From the NCBI GenBank assembly GCA_032718475.1, contig JAUCBJ010000649.1:1-53648 (forward strand): a stretch of DNA of 53,648 bases. The letters run 5' to 3'. The notes under the pieces were generated by a model. The model was not told the DNA's origin. It ran no database searches and saw only the letters and a program-made list of their open reading frames with translations. Source of the DNA: Nemertoderma westbladi (Eukaryota; Xenacoelomorpha; Nemertodermatida; Nemertodermatidae). Below are positions 1 to 9,976 of this stretch, one piece after another; the stretch's first letter is position 1; each line of letters opens with the position of its first letter. The position numbers and the translations under genes are program-made.

Positions 1-487
1 ATTGTTTATCTTTCTTAAATAAAAACTAGATACCATAACGAAATATTTGGTAACTAACGTCTGTCAAAATGACAAGCCGTTAAAATAATCGGCATTACTA
101 TGCCCTGGATAGGGTAACCGCTTTTTGACAACTTTTTTCATGTGAAAATGGATTTTATCATAACAAGACAAAAAAAGGTAACTGACCGCCACTATAATTG
201 TTGCAACTTACATTATTATTTATTTATTTATTAAAATCAACTCAACTAGAACTAGCACTCCTCCCAAATTACGGGCGGTAATTTCTCCCGAATACGGGTA
301 TCAGTTCATCTTCAGCTTCACAAACATCTGCTATACCTTCACCACCATCTTCCTTGAATCTCTGAACAACTTGAACTGAAAGTCTGAACAACAACTGAAC
401 AACTGGTAGCCCATTTTTGTTACAGTGATAAATTAATATTATAACATATTACGATAAATATAAAAAATGAAAAATTCGGACGTCCGA
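1..487. other. No gene seen
   Basis: AT-rich sequence with no ORF, RNA gene or repeat that I can support. Confidence 0.5.
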
Positions 488-535
488 ATTTAGCCAACAC
501 CCCCCCCCCCCCCCCCCCCCCCTGACCTCGGACGT
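488..535. repeat. 23-base poly-C tract flanked by GGACGTCC
   Basis: A run of 23 C (500-522) is bracketed by the self-complementary octamer GGACGTCC, at about 479-486 and 529-536. Similar long G or C runs occur in BEL-1 LTRs, the gypsy-like element and the last gene's intron, so this is a general habit of the genome. The exact length is likely to vary between individuals or sequencing runs. Confidence 0.7.
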
Positions 536-699
536 CCTTTATCGATGCCCTCTTAACAAAACTTCTCATTAGAGTTATGTGCAGTATGATTGGGCGTACT
601 CTCAGACTGATGCCTCTGTACTTATAATTTATCTACAACTGTACAACATAAGGCCTATATGTCATCGTAGATACCTGCCAATGTATAACACCTCCAAAG

Positions 700-1500
700 G
701 ATTACAAATAATAAAACGTGAGAAGATTTGTATTTCAGACATATATTTCGCCCCCTAAGGGCAGAATGGTCTGCGTCCTCACCAAAGACGCGTAAAATTA
801 TCAACTAAAAAGGACATATGCAAACCAGTCAGCGTCGTCCCTGCTCCCCAAATATGCAGTAGTGCCAAGTATCAGCTAAAACGCATTATAAATAACGAAA
901 TGAGAGAAGGTTATCACTTTCATACATTTTCCCCCCTACCAGCAGACTGGACAGCTGCATACTGGTCAACGTCCTCCCCAAATACGCATTCATTGGTGTA
1001 ATAGACATCTGCAAAGAATCAGTTAAAAAGCATAATATACAACGAAATGGTGTAAGGATTCCTATTTCAGACATTTCCCCCCTAGCGCATTCACGCAAGC
1101 ATAAAAGAAACCCCGAAATAGCGAAGGATCACGTGCTTAGGGGTTAGGACAGTCTGCATCACGTAGATGCTCATGATGATAGAGTCAAGATAAGAGCCAA
1201 CGTGTAGTTTAGTGTGACAGACTCGTATTTGTTGAGATACTTCCATAGGCAGCACTTAAGCAGAGATAACCAACACCCTCCTGCCTGAGGTCACCTCAAG
1301 AGATGATTGGTCTGCGAGTTGCAGCTGCCTCTGCCTTGCTAACATTTTACTCTAAGCTAGGAATATACGAATCACTTTGAGATTTTGACACACAACATGT
1401 TGTGGCGAACACAAAATACGCATTCACGTAAGCAAGCATAAGTGTAAAATAAGCCTCAAGATAGCGATAGTTTACGTGCTCGGGGCGAGAGCTTTCGATC
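700..1500 (+). repeat. Diverged tandem repeats, U3-like
   Basis: Three diverged units of about 150 bp recur from about 715, 895 and 1045. They share a block reading roughly cagacat-ttt-cccccta, then a CTG-rich stretch and an aaata(c/t)gca block. A further segment near 1086-1140 is echoed at 1415-1480 (gcattcacg-aagcataa). The repeats end just before a TATA box, which suits a retroelement U3 enhancer region, but no retroelement protein follows convincingly. The ORF-like stretch at 886-1098 on the minus strand is part of these repeats and is not a gene. Confidence 0.4.
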
Positions 1501-1526
1501 AATGTATAATTTCACTCACCACAATT

Positions 1527-1815
1527 TCATTACCTATATAAACCAGTATGTGCTCATTATTAGCCAGTTGTCAATTTATCTGATGGCAGTAAGTGAATGA
1601 ATAGTTTCCACTGCCGTGCTAGCAAACTTATTACATTAGGCCTAATAACAGTTACCGGTGAACCGTGCAATCAACATTTGGACATTAATATTAGCACCAA
1701 AAACGGACTCTCGGCCACTCAGTCCATTACGAGGTACAAGCCATGGCAGAGCTTAGGTAACACATTCACAAAGTCGAACGGTCGGGATCCCGAGACCAAC
1801 ACATGATCCCGCACA
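1527..1815 (+). promoter_or_regulatory. Putative LTR promoter and R-U5 end
   Basis: A TATATAAA box at about 1535 precedes a sequence ending GATCCCGCACA at 1815, preceded by GGTCGGGATCC. The LTR-like segment at 27108-27602 ends the same way (GGTCGGGATCC...GATCCCGTCACA followed by GTA). I infer that 1815 is the 3' end of a gypsy-like LTR in plus orientation. The 5' end of this LTR was not located and no second LTR lies in the window. Confidence 0.35.
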
Positions 1816-2530
1816 GTAGTGGAAACTACAGCTAAAGCGACAATGATGATGAGTGGACCTGGACTCGGTGACACACCTCAGGGTACCAAGAGGAGGAGCA
1901 CTCCACCTTGAACCCCCAGCGAGAAGGATGCAACCATATGTGAGGTGGTGATACAGTGGTGCCATACCAGCCTGCTACACTGTATCAATCGGAGGAGGGA
2001 TGTGGATCAGTCGGGGTGAGGAGTGTGGATCAGTATGGGATGAGAAATGCAGCTCGACACGCGAAGATGAGGTGGTGAGTACTGGGACCACTGGCCAACA
2101 GGGGGATATATGTGGCGTGCGGCACGATGGAATGGCAGCGGGCAGGCCCACAGTACCGCCGCTGGATGAGGAGAAACCAAGGAAGTCTACCAGTGGAGGA
2201 TGAGGATGTAGATGAAAGCCAGAGATAAACACGAGGCCACAATACTACGAGGAGCCTCCTCAACAACACAAAGATGTCGGGTAAAGTAGATTTGACTAAA
2301 CTCCAGCAACAGGTTGGTTCATGTAATAAACATTTCGAGTGCTTTGTAAGGGAACACCTCTTGTAAAGGTCACTAGAGGGATATCTTTCATCGGGTGTGT
2401 GAGATACTCGATAAAGTTATTTTATAGTTCTGTAAAGTAATAATATACTTAGAGTCATATAAATGTCCAATATATTATGTAATTAATGCTTCATTATTTA
2501 TTTATACAGCTTATCATTATATATAGGATT
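1816..2530 (+). other. Possible retroelement leader, decayed
   Basis: Short overlapping reading frames occur (for example 2000-2203), but none resembles a known family. An ATG near 2275 opens a roughly 30-codon stretch that ends in stops. Its position after a putative LTR would suit a leader and the start of a gag gene, but this is inference from position only. From 2330 onward the sequence becomes AT-rich. Confidence 0.25.
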
Positions 2531-3445
2531 TCTTCTACATAGGTATCATTCACTATATAGGAACGTCGTAAGTAAGTATAAAAATTATTAATATCCTCGT
2601 TCACTCAAATAGGAATGCTTATCATTGTAATATGGAGTTTCAATAACGTTTCGTTTCTTCAATAGTATTTCTTCCAAGTCTCTTCTCGATTATCTGCTGC
2701 TGTCCTATGTTAGCACTTGATACATTATGCAATAACCATCAACCGAGGTCATCCAATCCTGTAGTTCCCGCCGATGTTATCTTCTGCTGAATTATTTCCA
2801 GACTCGTTTTTGATGAGGCAGCCATTAGATCATGACTTGTAAAGTTAGTTTCGTTTTTCCATATAATAACGCTCCTGTTCCTTCGTGAAGAAATAGAATC
2901 CGAGGTGTATACCATGTCTATTGTTTCATCTGAATGTTTTCCTCCTGCCGTGTAAGATTCGAATCATAGTAACCACTTGTCCGGGTTTCTTTCATGGCTT
3001 TCAGAGCGTTTATGCCCCCTGAATATCTGAATTCCTGACGAGCAGCATGCATGGCATTAATATTGTCTGCAACTACAGTGCTTGTGATGTTTCCTTCTAA
3101 GGGTAGTAGTTTATTATTCTCTACTGTAGGACGCATTGGATTTTTCCCATTTGAAATCTAATTGATTGGGTGAAAACCCATTAATATTAGTTAATGCATT
3201 GTGATCAGCAACTGCCCATGCCACTGCCACATCACTTTCACATTTTTCTTGAGCCATTATCTTTTGAACATCTAAGCCAAGACCTGCATTCTGCCATATT
3301 CCTCCATGGTTATCCCAACTGGGCGTATATATTTCTCAAAATTCTCATAAGAACAAAACATCAACTGCTCCTTGACCTTTAAATATAAATTGTCCGCTTA
3401 GTTATTACTTTCTCCAGTCCGTCTTCACCGGTTAATTCAGCAATT
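2531..3445 (-). pseudogene. Decayed gag-like remnant, 3' part
   Basis: On the minus strand, short stretches read as protein but with stops and frame changes. A 72-codon piece (2918-3136) and a piece at about 3225-3445 containing an EKY-RP-type motif and a preceding EDGLEKVI motif resemble the metazoan Gag-like family with a WKKE motif. The sequence continues across the BEL-1 insertion: the WKKEIEIW motif lies at about 23585-23640, and joining at the GGTAT duplication keeps the frame. This is therefore the target into which BEL-1 inserted. Family assignment is from memory of motifs and is moderate at best. Confidence 0.4.
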
Positions 3446-3450
3446 GGTAT
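3446..3450. repeat. Target-site duplication GGTAT of BEL-1 (left)
   Basis: GGTAT directly before the TG end of the left LTR is repeated directly after the CA end of the right LTR at 23563-23567. Five bases suits BEL/Pao integration. Confidence 0.9.
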
Positions 3451-4585
3451 TGTAAAGTCCAGTAGTATACCGTTTACCGGATCCTAGTAATGATGTATCG
3501 TACCGTAAGATCCAGTAGTGTATACGGGCTCGTACAGTATCTGGCAATAAATCCAAGTCCAGGGTGTCTAAATAAACAGATACAAGTACGCGATCAACTA
3601 CTGGCGAGGAACAGAGCCTGGTGTCTATTCTAAATATGTGAGCGAGTCAAATGCCTGACGAACTAGACAAAAGGATACCTGTCCTCTAACCGGTGAGGCA
3701 GATGTACAGTCTACGGTGACAGACCAAACTCACGAGGAAACAATCCCCGCACAGCGAATCCTAACTATTGCTAACGGACCTAAATACCGTAAACCTGCCG
3801 CGGTGTGTTTTATATGGTTTATATACGAGCTAGTGGATTAACAGACTGGCATAACAATACTGACCAGTACTAAATCAGTCAAAGGGGGGTCGTGCCTAAT
3901 GTAACAATACTGTGAGCAGAAAAAACAGTCAAAAGGGGTCGTGCCTAAAGTAATAATACTGTCGCTCAAGTAAAACAACAGTCTAATAAGTAAATACTCC
4001 TTCTTGCCGTAACTAAATCAGATCCTAAATTTACAAGCTACGAACAGTAAAACTATAAAATAGATTCGGTCTGAAAGTAACCTAAAGTAAGCTATAACTA
4101 GTAGAGCTCTAAGGGTGCATATGTTTTAGGGCATTTGTGTGTGTGTGTATGTTATGAATAAAACAGTTTTGGCGTACTCCATTGTACTAGGTTATAGTGA
4201 ATTTCTGACCGAAACAATACCGTGCGCTAGCTACGAAAATAAGCTAGTCGCGCTCTGTAGGGCTTATACTTACAAAATGACATCAAAGCTCTCTCCTTCC
4301 TATCCACAACTCAACCGGGCAATTACGGTGTTAGTAACTACACCCGTGATCGGCACAAATACCAGATTCTGGTTGTAAGATAAGAAATAGGGGTTAATTG
4401 CTACCGTACGTTAGCTGATCTGGTATACAATTTGATTCTAGAATTTTGTTGCTGTGGTGGTTAGCAGCAATACCTATCAGTACGTGGCAAGGTGCGGTAG
4501 GATATTAATAAAACCTCCCTAGGCCAAGCGAGTGCCAGTAGCAGAAATACACCTTGCCTGATCAAATAACGTGGGTCAGGCAGGT

Positions 4586-4608
4586 GGGGGGGGGGGGGGG
4601 GGGGGGGG
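4586..4608. repeat. Poly-G tract in BEL-1 3' LTR
   Basis: 23 consecutive G on the plus strand. The equivalent tract in the other LTR (22522-22540) has 19, so the tract has changed length since insertion. Confidence 0.9.
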
Positions 4609-5420
4609 TACTAATGTATAAACTACAAAATGAACCGGTACCGAACTGTCAGTATTGCAAATCACTAAATTATGGAATGTATGCTGTCTGTACCTAATGT
4701 GTACTTGCGTACTGACGAACAGCAATAGTTCACACCTGTAGGGAATACAGGTTAATCCGGGGATTTGTCGTACTGGTTCTACTCTGAAGCTTAGTTATTT
4801 GATCCTAAATTTTGCGGCGTCCCAGGACGGCATCACGCTTACCCTGATCTATAGGTCTTACGGTGGGCAAGGGCGTCAAACAAAGTCTTACCTTCCTCTG
4901 AATCGGGTGCTGCATAGCAAAGGTATTTCGAAGGGGCGAAGGGGGTGCATGGGCTAATCTATTGTGGGCGCTAGCGTGTTGTGGACATCTTTCCCTGCGT
5001 TGCTGATGGCCTAACAGTCTAGGCAGCCATCCTCCAAATGCTTGGCTGTCCCAATAGTGGGCAAAGGGAAATATACATGTTCAAAGTTTACAGTATATTT
5101 ACGTAATTTACAAAGATTTATCAAACAAATTTAATCTAAAGATATGACAAGAAACTAATGTGATAACTAAAGTAAGTAATAACGTAATGATGTTGTTGTA
5201 ATGTGTGGAGTGATAACCGAGGGCAAACTGGCCCTTATATAGCAAATCTGGGACATATAATCCACTAGAACATTCCAGAGTATTCCATGGCCTCACATTG
5301 GAGCAATAAGATGTTCTATGCCCAATGATTGGCCCAGCTCATCGTTCCATATGTTGTACGCACCTCATTGGTTTATCTAATCAAATCAATCAAAACATAA
5401 ATAGCCCAAAAATGCAAATT

Positions 5421-5493
5421 TCCCGACTGGGATTCGAACTCATAACCTATCTGTAATGTAACCAACGCCTTAACCATCTGACCACTGCGCCAA
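5421..5493 (-). other. tRNA-like segment in 3' LTR
   Basis: On the minus strand this reads as a degenerate tRNA: an A-box match (TGGCGCAGTGG), the GGTTAAGGCG typical of a D-arm, and a B-box-like GAGTTCGAATCC. The acceptor and T stems do not pair, so it is not a functional tRNA. It could be a captured tRNA-derived SINE head or a pol III-type internal promoter. It lies near the 5' side of the LTR in element orientation. Confidence 0.55.
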
Positions 5494-5629
5494 TAGAGTT
5501 ACCTATGGATTTATGTGTACCAATATGAATAGGCATATTACATTACTGTAATTTAATCAAAATGCGTTGGATTTTAGAAAGTTTTTACGTTAAGCTACAA
5601 ATGCTACCTTATAGTGAAATAATCCATCA

Positions 5630-5639
5630 CCGCTCCATG
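5630..5639 (-). other. Putative polypurine tract of BEL-1
   Basis: The minus strand reads CATGGAGCGG immediately before the 3' LTR. BEL-2 has CTGGGAGCGG at the same position, so the shared GGAGCGG supports both LTR boundaries and a plus-strand priming role. Confidence 0.5.
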
Positions 5640-6080
5640 AAAACAGTAAGTAAGACTGTTTTCACCAATCGAAATACAAACTATTTACAAAATATCTCTT
5701 TGGTCTAATAGTTAGGCCTAAAATACAAATAATCACTATCTATGTATTGCATACTTATTATTGCAGGTACAGCGTAAATACAATCTATCATACATACAAA
5801 ATATAAATTTACCAATTAACTTTAGTACATAAAATACAAAAAAGAGGGCTTTCGGTTATCAAAATGAACAAATTAAACAAATTAGAACAAATAATTTCAA
5901 AACTTTCGATAATCTTTATATATTACAAATATATATAATAAACTTTCCAAACTAAATCTTTCCAATATAAACAAATATAATGCGCTAATAATTTCCAAAT
6001 AAGTCTTAAAGTGTCCTCCTGACGATCTCAAAGTTCATCCTGCTGGTCTAGATATCTTCTCCTGAGCACTGATTGCTAAC

Positions 6081-6100
6081 GGTAGGCTCATAAGCCTTAC
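6081..6100 (-). repeat. BEL-1 palindrome, copy 1
   Basis: ggtaggctcataagccttac: a variant with loop CATA and one broken terminal pair. Non-coding. Confidence 0.75.
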
Positions 6101-6177
6101 TTCTCTACCTTGCTCTTCCAAACCCAACATCCAAATATAAATATCCAAATATAAACATCCAAATATAAACATCCAAC

Positions 6178-6197
6178 GGTAGGCTTGCAAGCCTTCC
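6178..6197 (-). repeat. BEL-1 palindrome, copy 2
   Basis: ggtaggcttgcaagccttcc. Non-coding, between the second ORF and the 3' LTR. Confidence 0.8.
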
Positions 6198-6427
6198 TTC
6201 TTTCACCTCGCTCTCCTAATCCTTTGTCGAACTGGCTCGTCCCTGCCCTCTAAGACGATTGGCTGGTGGTCAGGATCGAACTGGTCTCGGACTTCGGCGT
6301 CGAGCTGTCGGTGGTTCTAAAACGCTAGGAAAGAGGACGACGGGAGTCTCACACATCCGTCCGGCGCTCAATCCTCTAAATCCTCGTCCGATTCCAATCA
6401 TTCGCTTAGTAGCATCGGACCGAGTCT

Positions 6428-8572
6428 CTACAACGCTAGGAGGGAGTCTAAGGGGTGGGACCGTTCCGTCGCTGACACCTCACTCTCCGACGTCGTCTGA
6501 ATCCTCATAGGATCTGGTAGAACATATCCTGTCCCTCCACGTGGTTCTCTAGGAAGGGAAACCGTGCCCCGAGTCATCCGGATTTGGGACTTCAATGTCG
6601 TCCTCTCGGCGACATTTACTACCTTCTTTATTTTCTGTCCGGCTTTCTGGGCTCTAAGTATACTAAGTTGCGGATCTTCCTGTGGGGGACGTGTCTTTTC
6701 GGCTAACGGTGTGGTCCTGAAGCCAGTCTCACGCAAAACGTCCACCTCATCTAGAATACACGAGGTTATGCGTTTGTGATAAAATGCGCTTCGGTATGCC
6801 CAAGCTATCGAATGCCAGGCTCCTCGATTCCGCTGTTCGACTCGCAATTTGTCGAATTCTCCGGCGGTAATCTTATTCACCACAGTCTGAAAGTTCCATG
6901 TGTTCTTATTGTCGGGGTGTACCTGTAGAAAGTAGTCCCTAACAACTTTAAATCCGCTATCCAATGGCAATATATCTAGCACCTCCAAAAGTTCATCGTA
7001 TTGAGGCATAGCTGACACGTATCCGTCTTTCGACATGATGAGAGGGTTTACGGCCCAAAATCCCAAATGCGCTCTCATGGGGAAATGGCATCGCTGCGTC
7101 GACACATGCTCGTCTGCTAGATTCTCCCAATGGTCGAGTAGCTGTTTAACGATTTTAACTGACATATGCTCATAGGGAACGTCCCTAAGTTGGCACTCTG
7201 ATGCCCTATGACCTTTAATATTGCAATACAAGCACTGCGCCACGAAACACCAACAAGTGTAGAAAGTGTGTGAACGTTGATCCCCACACCAGTTGCACAC
7301 TAAATTCGGTAGAGATATGTGTTTCGCTCCACATTTCTTTGTGTGATGGCTAGTAGCCCCGCATCTGCCACAAATGGTGTTGGCAGGATACCAAACTCGC
7401 TCATAGATGAGATCTCCAATGGGGCGAGCGCTACCGTCCACGTGATAACTCTCATCATCCGGGTCAGTCGGTATATTCATCTCCATAGGTTGTACACAAA
7501 CCATGGCGTCGCTTTTCTCTAACTCGCGTATCTCAGTTCGCATCTTCCTCGGAAGGTTCTCTTCTATTTCTATGAGTTGCCGCAACGGCTCGTCTATTAT
7601 CGCGGACTCGGTCGAATCCTCATCGTCATGATGGGCGGTAGGCTCGTGAGCCTTCCAGGATCCTTCCGGGCCTTTGAATTCCGCGTGGCGTTCCCCGTCG
7701 TAGGGTACTAACGTCAACATCGACGGTCTGTCGACTAGGCTTCCCGTGTGAGTAAGATAAACATCCCTAAAAATGCTAAGTCCCGCTTGCGTGAAAACTT
7801 CGCAGTGCGCATCGGTGTTATAAAAGGGTTGGAGAAATCGGCGGAAAACATCAGTATGCATCCTTCCTCTGTCGTAAATGGTATGTCCTTCCCCGAGACA
7901 TAACGGATGTCGCTTTAGAGTCCTAGACACTACATTTGCTATGAAGCATACATTCACCGAAGATTCGATCGCCAAATAGTATTGCAAGATTATTCGTGGA
8001 GGTGAGATAATCGCCCAGTACACGCAACCTTGCCACTTCAACTGTGACTCGAACTCGTTTACGCCGGGGGTATCGCCCTCACCGTATACGTCCGTGTATT
8101 TGCTCCTCTTACTCTCTTTGTAATCCCAACTGAACATTAGATATGAGATATAACCCGTTCCAGTTTTTAGCGTGTTATACTCCCTGAAATATCCTTGCTC
8201 GATAGCCCAAAGCAACAATGGTCTAGTATCCACATATGGCGTAGGCAATCGATCCTCCTCCTCGGGCATTCCTGCGAAATCGCTAATAAGGTCATCCCAT
8301 ACACCGGATCCGATCTTGACGATACTTTTATCAAGTACAACGTCTCGCACGGCCTTTGGCAACATCCTAGCTTCTATGCTACAAGCCAGGTCCATGGATT
8401 TAACTATCCGTTTTATCATCGCGTGTCTTTGCGTCATTCCTTCCAGCATAGGCATCTTTCTGTCACTCCTCTGTCGGCTGAAGACATGTAACACTCCATC
8501 GGGTGCTTGAATTTGTATGGTCTTTGAAGTGAGGCTCTGCTGATGGCTTCCTCCTTCATTATCATAAAACAT
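6428..8572 (-). CDS. BEL-1 second ORF, C-terminal part (714 codons)
   Basis: I do not recognise a family. This frame continues that of 8744-9976: the only interruption is a TGA at about 8744, after which about 57 more codons stay open up to this start. The full reading frame would be about 1,180 codons. Three cysteine-histidine knuckles lie together: CX2CX4HX4C at residues 401-414, CX2CX5HX4C from 426, and CX2CX4HX4C at 447-460. This resembles a Gag nucleocapsid cluster, so nucleic-acid binding is likely. There is no signal peptide, no clear membrane segment and no env-like pattern. It lies downstream of integrase on the same strand, a place where LTR elements may carry env or accessory genes. 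One copy of the BEL-1 palindrome is translated in it (WKAHEPT). The length of open frame argues for real coding. Confidence 0.75.
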   Translation of the reverse strand: MFYDNEGGSHQQSLTSKTIQIQAPDGVLHVFSRQRSDRKMPMLEGMTQRHAMIKRIVKSMDLACSIEARMLPKAVRDVVLDKSIVKIGSGVWDDLISDFAGMPEEEDRLPTPYVDTRPLLLWAIEQGYFREYNTLKTGTGYISYLMFSWDYKESKRSKYTDVYGEGDTPGVNEFESQLKWQGCVYWAIISPPRIILQYYLAIESSVNVCFIANVVSRTLKRHPLCLGEGHTIYDRGRMHTDVFRRFLQPFYNTDAHCEVFTQAGLSIFRDVYLTHTGSLVDRPSMLTLVPYDGERHAEFKGPEGSWKAHEPTAHHDDEDSTESAIIDEPLRQLIEIEENLPRKMRTEIRELEKSDAMVCVQPMEMNIPTDPDDESYHVDGSARPIGDLIYERVWYPANTICGRCGATSHHTKKCGAKHISLPNLVCNWCGDQRSHTFYTCWCFVAQCLYCNIKGHRASECQLRDVPYEHMSVKIVKQLLDHWENLADEHVSTQRCHFPMRAHLGFWAVNPLIMSKDGYVSAMPQYDELLEVLDILPLDSGFKVVRDYFLQVHPDNKNTWNFQTVVNKITAGEFDKLRVEQRNRGAWHSIAWAYRSAFYHKRITSCILDEVDVLRETGFRTTPLAEKTRPPQEDPQLSILRAQKAGQKIKKVVNVAERTTLKSQIRMTRGTVSLPREPRGGTGYVLPDPMRIQTTSESEVSATERSHPLDSLLAL
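7637..7656 (-). repeat. BEL-1 palindrome, copy 3 (in second ORF)
   Basis: ggtaggctcgtgagccttcc, read on the minus strand within the frame as KAHEPT. Loop CGTG. Confidence 0.85.
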
Positions 8573-8743
8573 ATAACCATTCTCCTGCAGAGATCGGCTC
8601 GTTGCGTCCCAATCATCGAGTAAATCGTCGGTAGGGTTCCAAATTCTCCCTATGGACTTTTCATCGTCAAAACTAATAGGGTTTCCTGTCCAATTGGTCG
8701 CAATATCGGTGTCGGTTTCGAACGTGCCGACTCCGATCCATAA

Positions 8744-9976
8744 TCAAATCATTTTCGCCAAATATCCTCGCAAGATACAAGGTGCGATATGCGTCCCCGT
8801 GCGATCCACTTCCTTAAAGTCCGTAATATGTGGAGGCATATTGCATACGATTTCCTGAACTATTGTTCTACGCAACTCCGCCGCCTCTAACACATCACCA
8901 AAGGTAACCGATGGGAGGAAATCCAGGTTCGAAATGATCTCCGGGTGTTCAACTATGGGGATCTTGTAAGTTGTCTCCTCTCGGGTTGGTATGCTAATAG
9001 GAAAGCTGGTTGGTCTCGCGACTGGTACTACCGCTTTAGTAGGATAGGGCTGAGGTTCTCGCGTCATCTCGACATGAGGTATCTGTAGTCTCTGCGACAA
9101 ACGCTGAGCAAAGGTGATACTATCGAAGAGTTCAGGTGTCATCTCCTTAGGTTCAGTTTGATCGTAGGATATCCAGTAAAATGGTAGGCTCGTGAGCCTT
9201 CCGCCAAACTCCTCGATCTCACCTTTCTTGTACGCTTTGTACGCCCTATAGAGGCTCAAAGCTTCCCGTTTCTCTTGTGTTGACTTATTAGACTCGTCCA
9301 CTATCATACTATAGATGTCTGGTTCGACTAATTTGGGTTCGTAAATAACAATTTCGCCCGCGTTCAGTTCACTCATCTTAAACGAATGGTACGGATTCGT
9401 CAAAGGGTATCCGCCTTCTTGGAAACGCAGACTTTCATGGTATGAACATCGTGCTAATATCGGCTCGGGGTTCTCCGAGTTCAAGCGCATAGGAATCGCG
9501 TTGTCTTGCTCGCGCATACATCCTCCACATTTGTAAAACAGTTTATAAATGGAGAACGCGTCCTTTGTCTCTGGATCCACTCCTCGAGCGCGTCTATAAA
9601 GATGCATTCCGTCAAATTCGTCCCTAGCTGCAGGCAAGGGTTCGCTCGCCGTCAAATATTGCAGTGTATGATATAATCGGCATATCTCCGTGTCTGGATC
9701 CTTGCAAATGTCACTGGCGTCGCATAACGCATCGTAGGGATACAACGCATTGAACTCCGCGCATAACTCCTCCGCTCTTTTGTTATAAGCGTCCAATCCC
9801 TGTTGCGTAACATTCGGGTCCGCCTTGGATTTAGAGAGCTTGGCTGCACTCCTAGCCATACTCTCCACTCCAAACACATTAAAGTTGTTGGCTCCGTAAC
9901 GATTAAACGGTGCCTGGTGCTCCTGTTCCTGTGTAAATCCATGACGTAACTCCTTATAAATCTTCTCCGCCATCAC
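8744..9976 (-). CDS. BEL-1 second ORF, N-terminal part (410 codons)
   Basis: No recognised family. The ATG at 9976 lies about 720 bp past the foldback insert that follows integrase. A possible zinc site is present: C150-X2-C153 and C177-X2-H180. The rest is soluble, mixed alpha-helical in appearance, with no signal peptide or membrane segment. It ends at a TGA that could derive from CGA by a single C-to-T change; the same frame then runs on into 6428-8572. One palindrome copy (9183-9202) is translated as GRLTSLP. A role in the element (second structural or nucleic-acid-binding protein) is inference. Confidence 0.75.
   Translation of the reverse strand: MMAEKIYKELRHGFTQEQEHQAPFNRYGANNFNVFGVESMARSAAKLSKSKADPNVTQQGLDAYNKRAEELCAEFNALYPYDALCDASDICKDPDTEICRLYHTLQYLTASEPLPAARDEFDGMHLYRRARGVDPETKDAFSIYKLFYKCGGCMREQDNAIPMRLNSENPEPILARCSYHESLRFQEGGYPLTNPYHSFKMSELNAGEIVIYEPKLVEPDIYSMIVDESNKSTQEKREALSLYRAYKAYKKGEIEEFGGRLTSLPFYWISYDQTEPKEMTPELFDSITFAQRLSQRLQIPHVEMTREPQPYPTKAVVPVARPTSFPISIPTREETTYKIPIVEHPEIISNLDFLPSVTFGDVLEAAELRRTIVQEIVCNMPPHITDFKEVDRTGTHIAPCILRGYLAKMI
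9183..9202 (-). repeat. BEL-1 palindrome, copy 4 (in second ORF)
   Basis: ggtaggctcgtgagccttcc, identical to copy 3 but read in another phase, as GRLTSLP. Confidence 0.85.

Larger units (their letters stand above)
3451..5629 (-). repeat. BEL-1 3' LTR (2179 bp)
   Basis: Near-identical to 21404-23562 with scattered substitutions and small indels. Ends are TG...CA. It contains a 23-base poly-G tract, a tRNA-like segment and two short repeats of a gtcgtgcctaa block (about 3889 and 3944). Short reading frames at 4139-4378 and 5108-5296 are present in both LTRs, but I see no protein family in them. Confidence 0.92.
5640..6427 (-). other. BEL-1 3' non-coding region
   Basis: This lies between the second ORF and the 3' LTR. 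It contains a short tandem repeat of ccaaatataaacat (about 6128-6175, three to four copies) and two copies of the BEL-1 21-bp palindrome. No ORF is supported; the plus-strand frame at 6259-6510 is antisense and unconvincing. Confidence 0.5.

Noticed and set aside
4139-4378. 79-codon frame in BEL-1 LTR, also at 22089-22334
   Set aside because: It is kept open in both LTRs only because the LTRs are copies of each other; no motif.
5421-5493. Functional tRNA gene
   Set aside because: A- and B-box matches exist, but the acceptor, anticodon and T stems do not pair in either LTR copy.
6428-9976. An envelope gene
   Set aside because: Its position fits, but there is no signal peptide, no membrane anchor and no cleavage-site pattern; zinc knuckles point to nucleic-acid binding.
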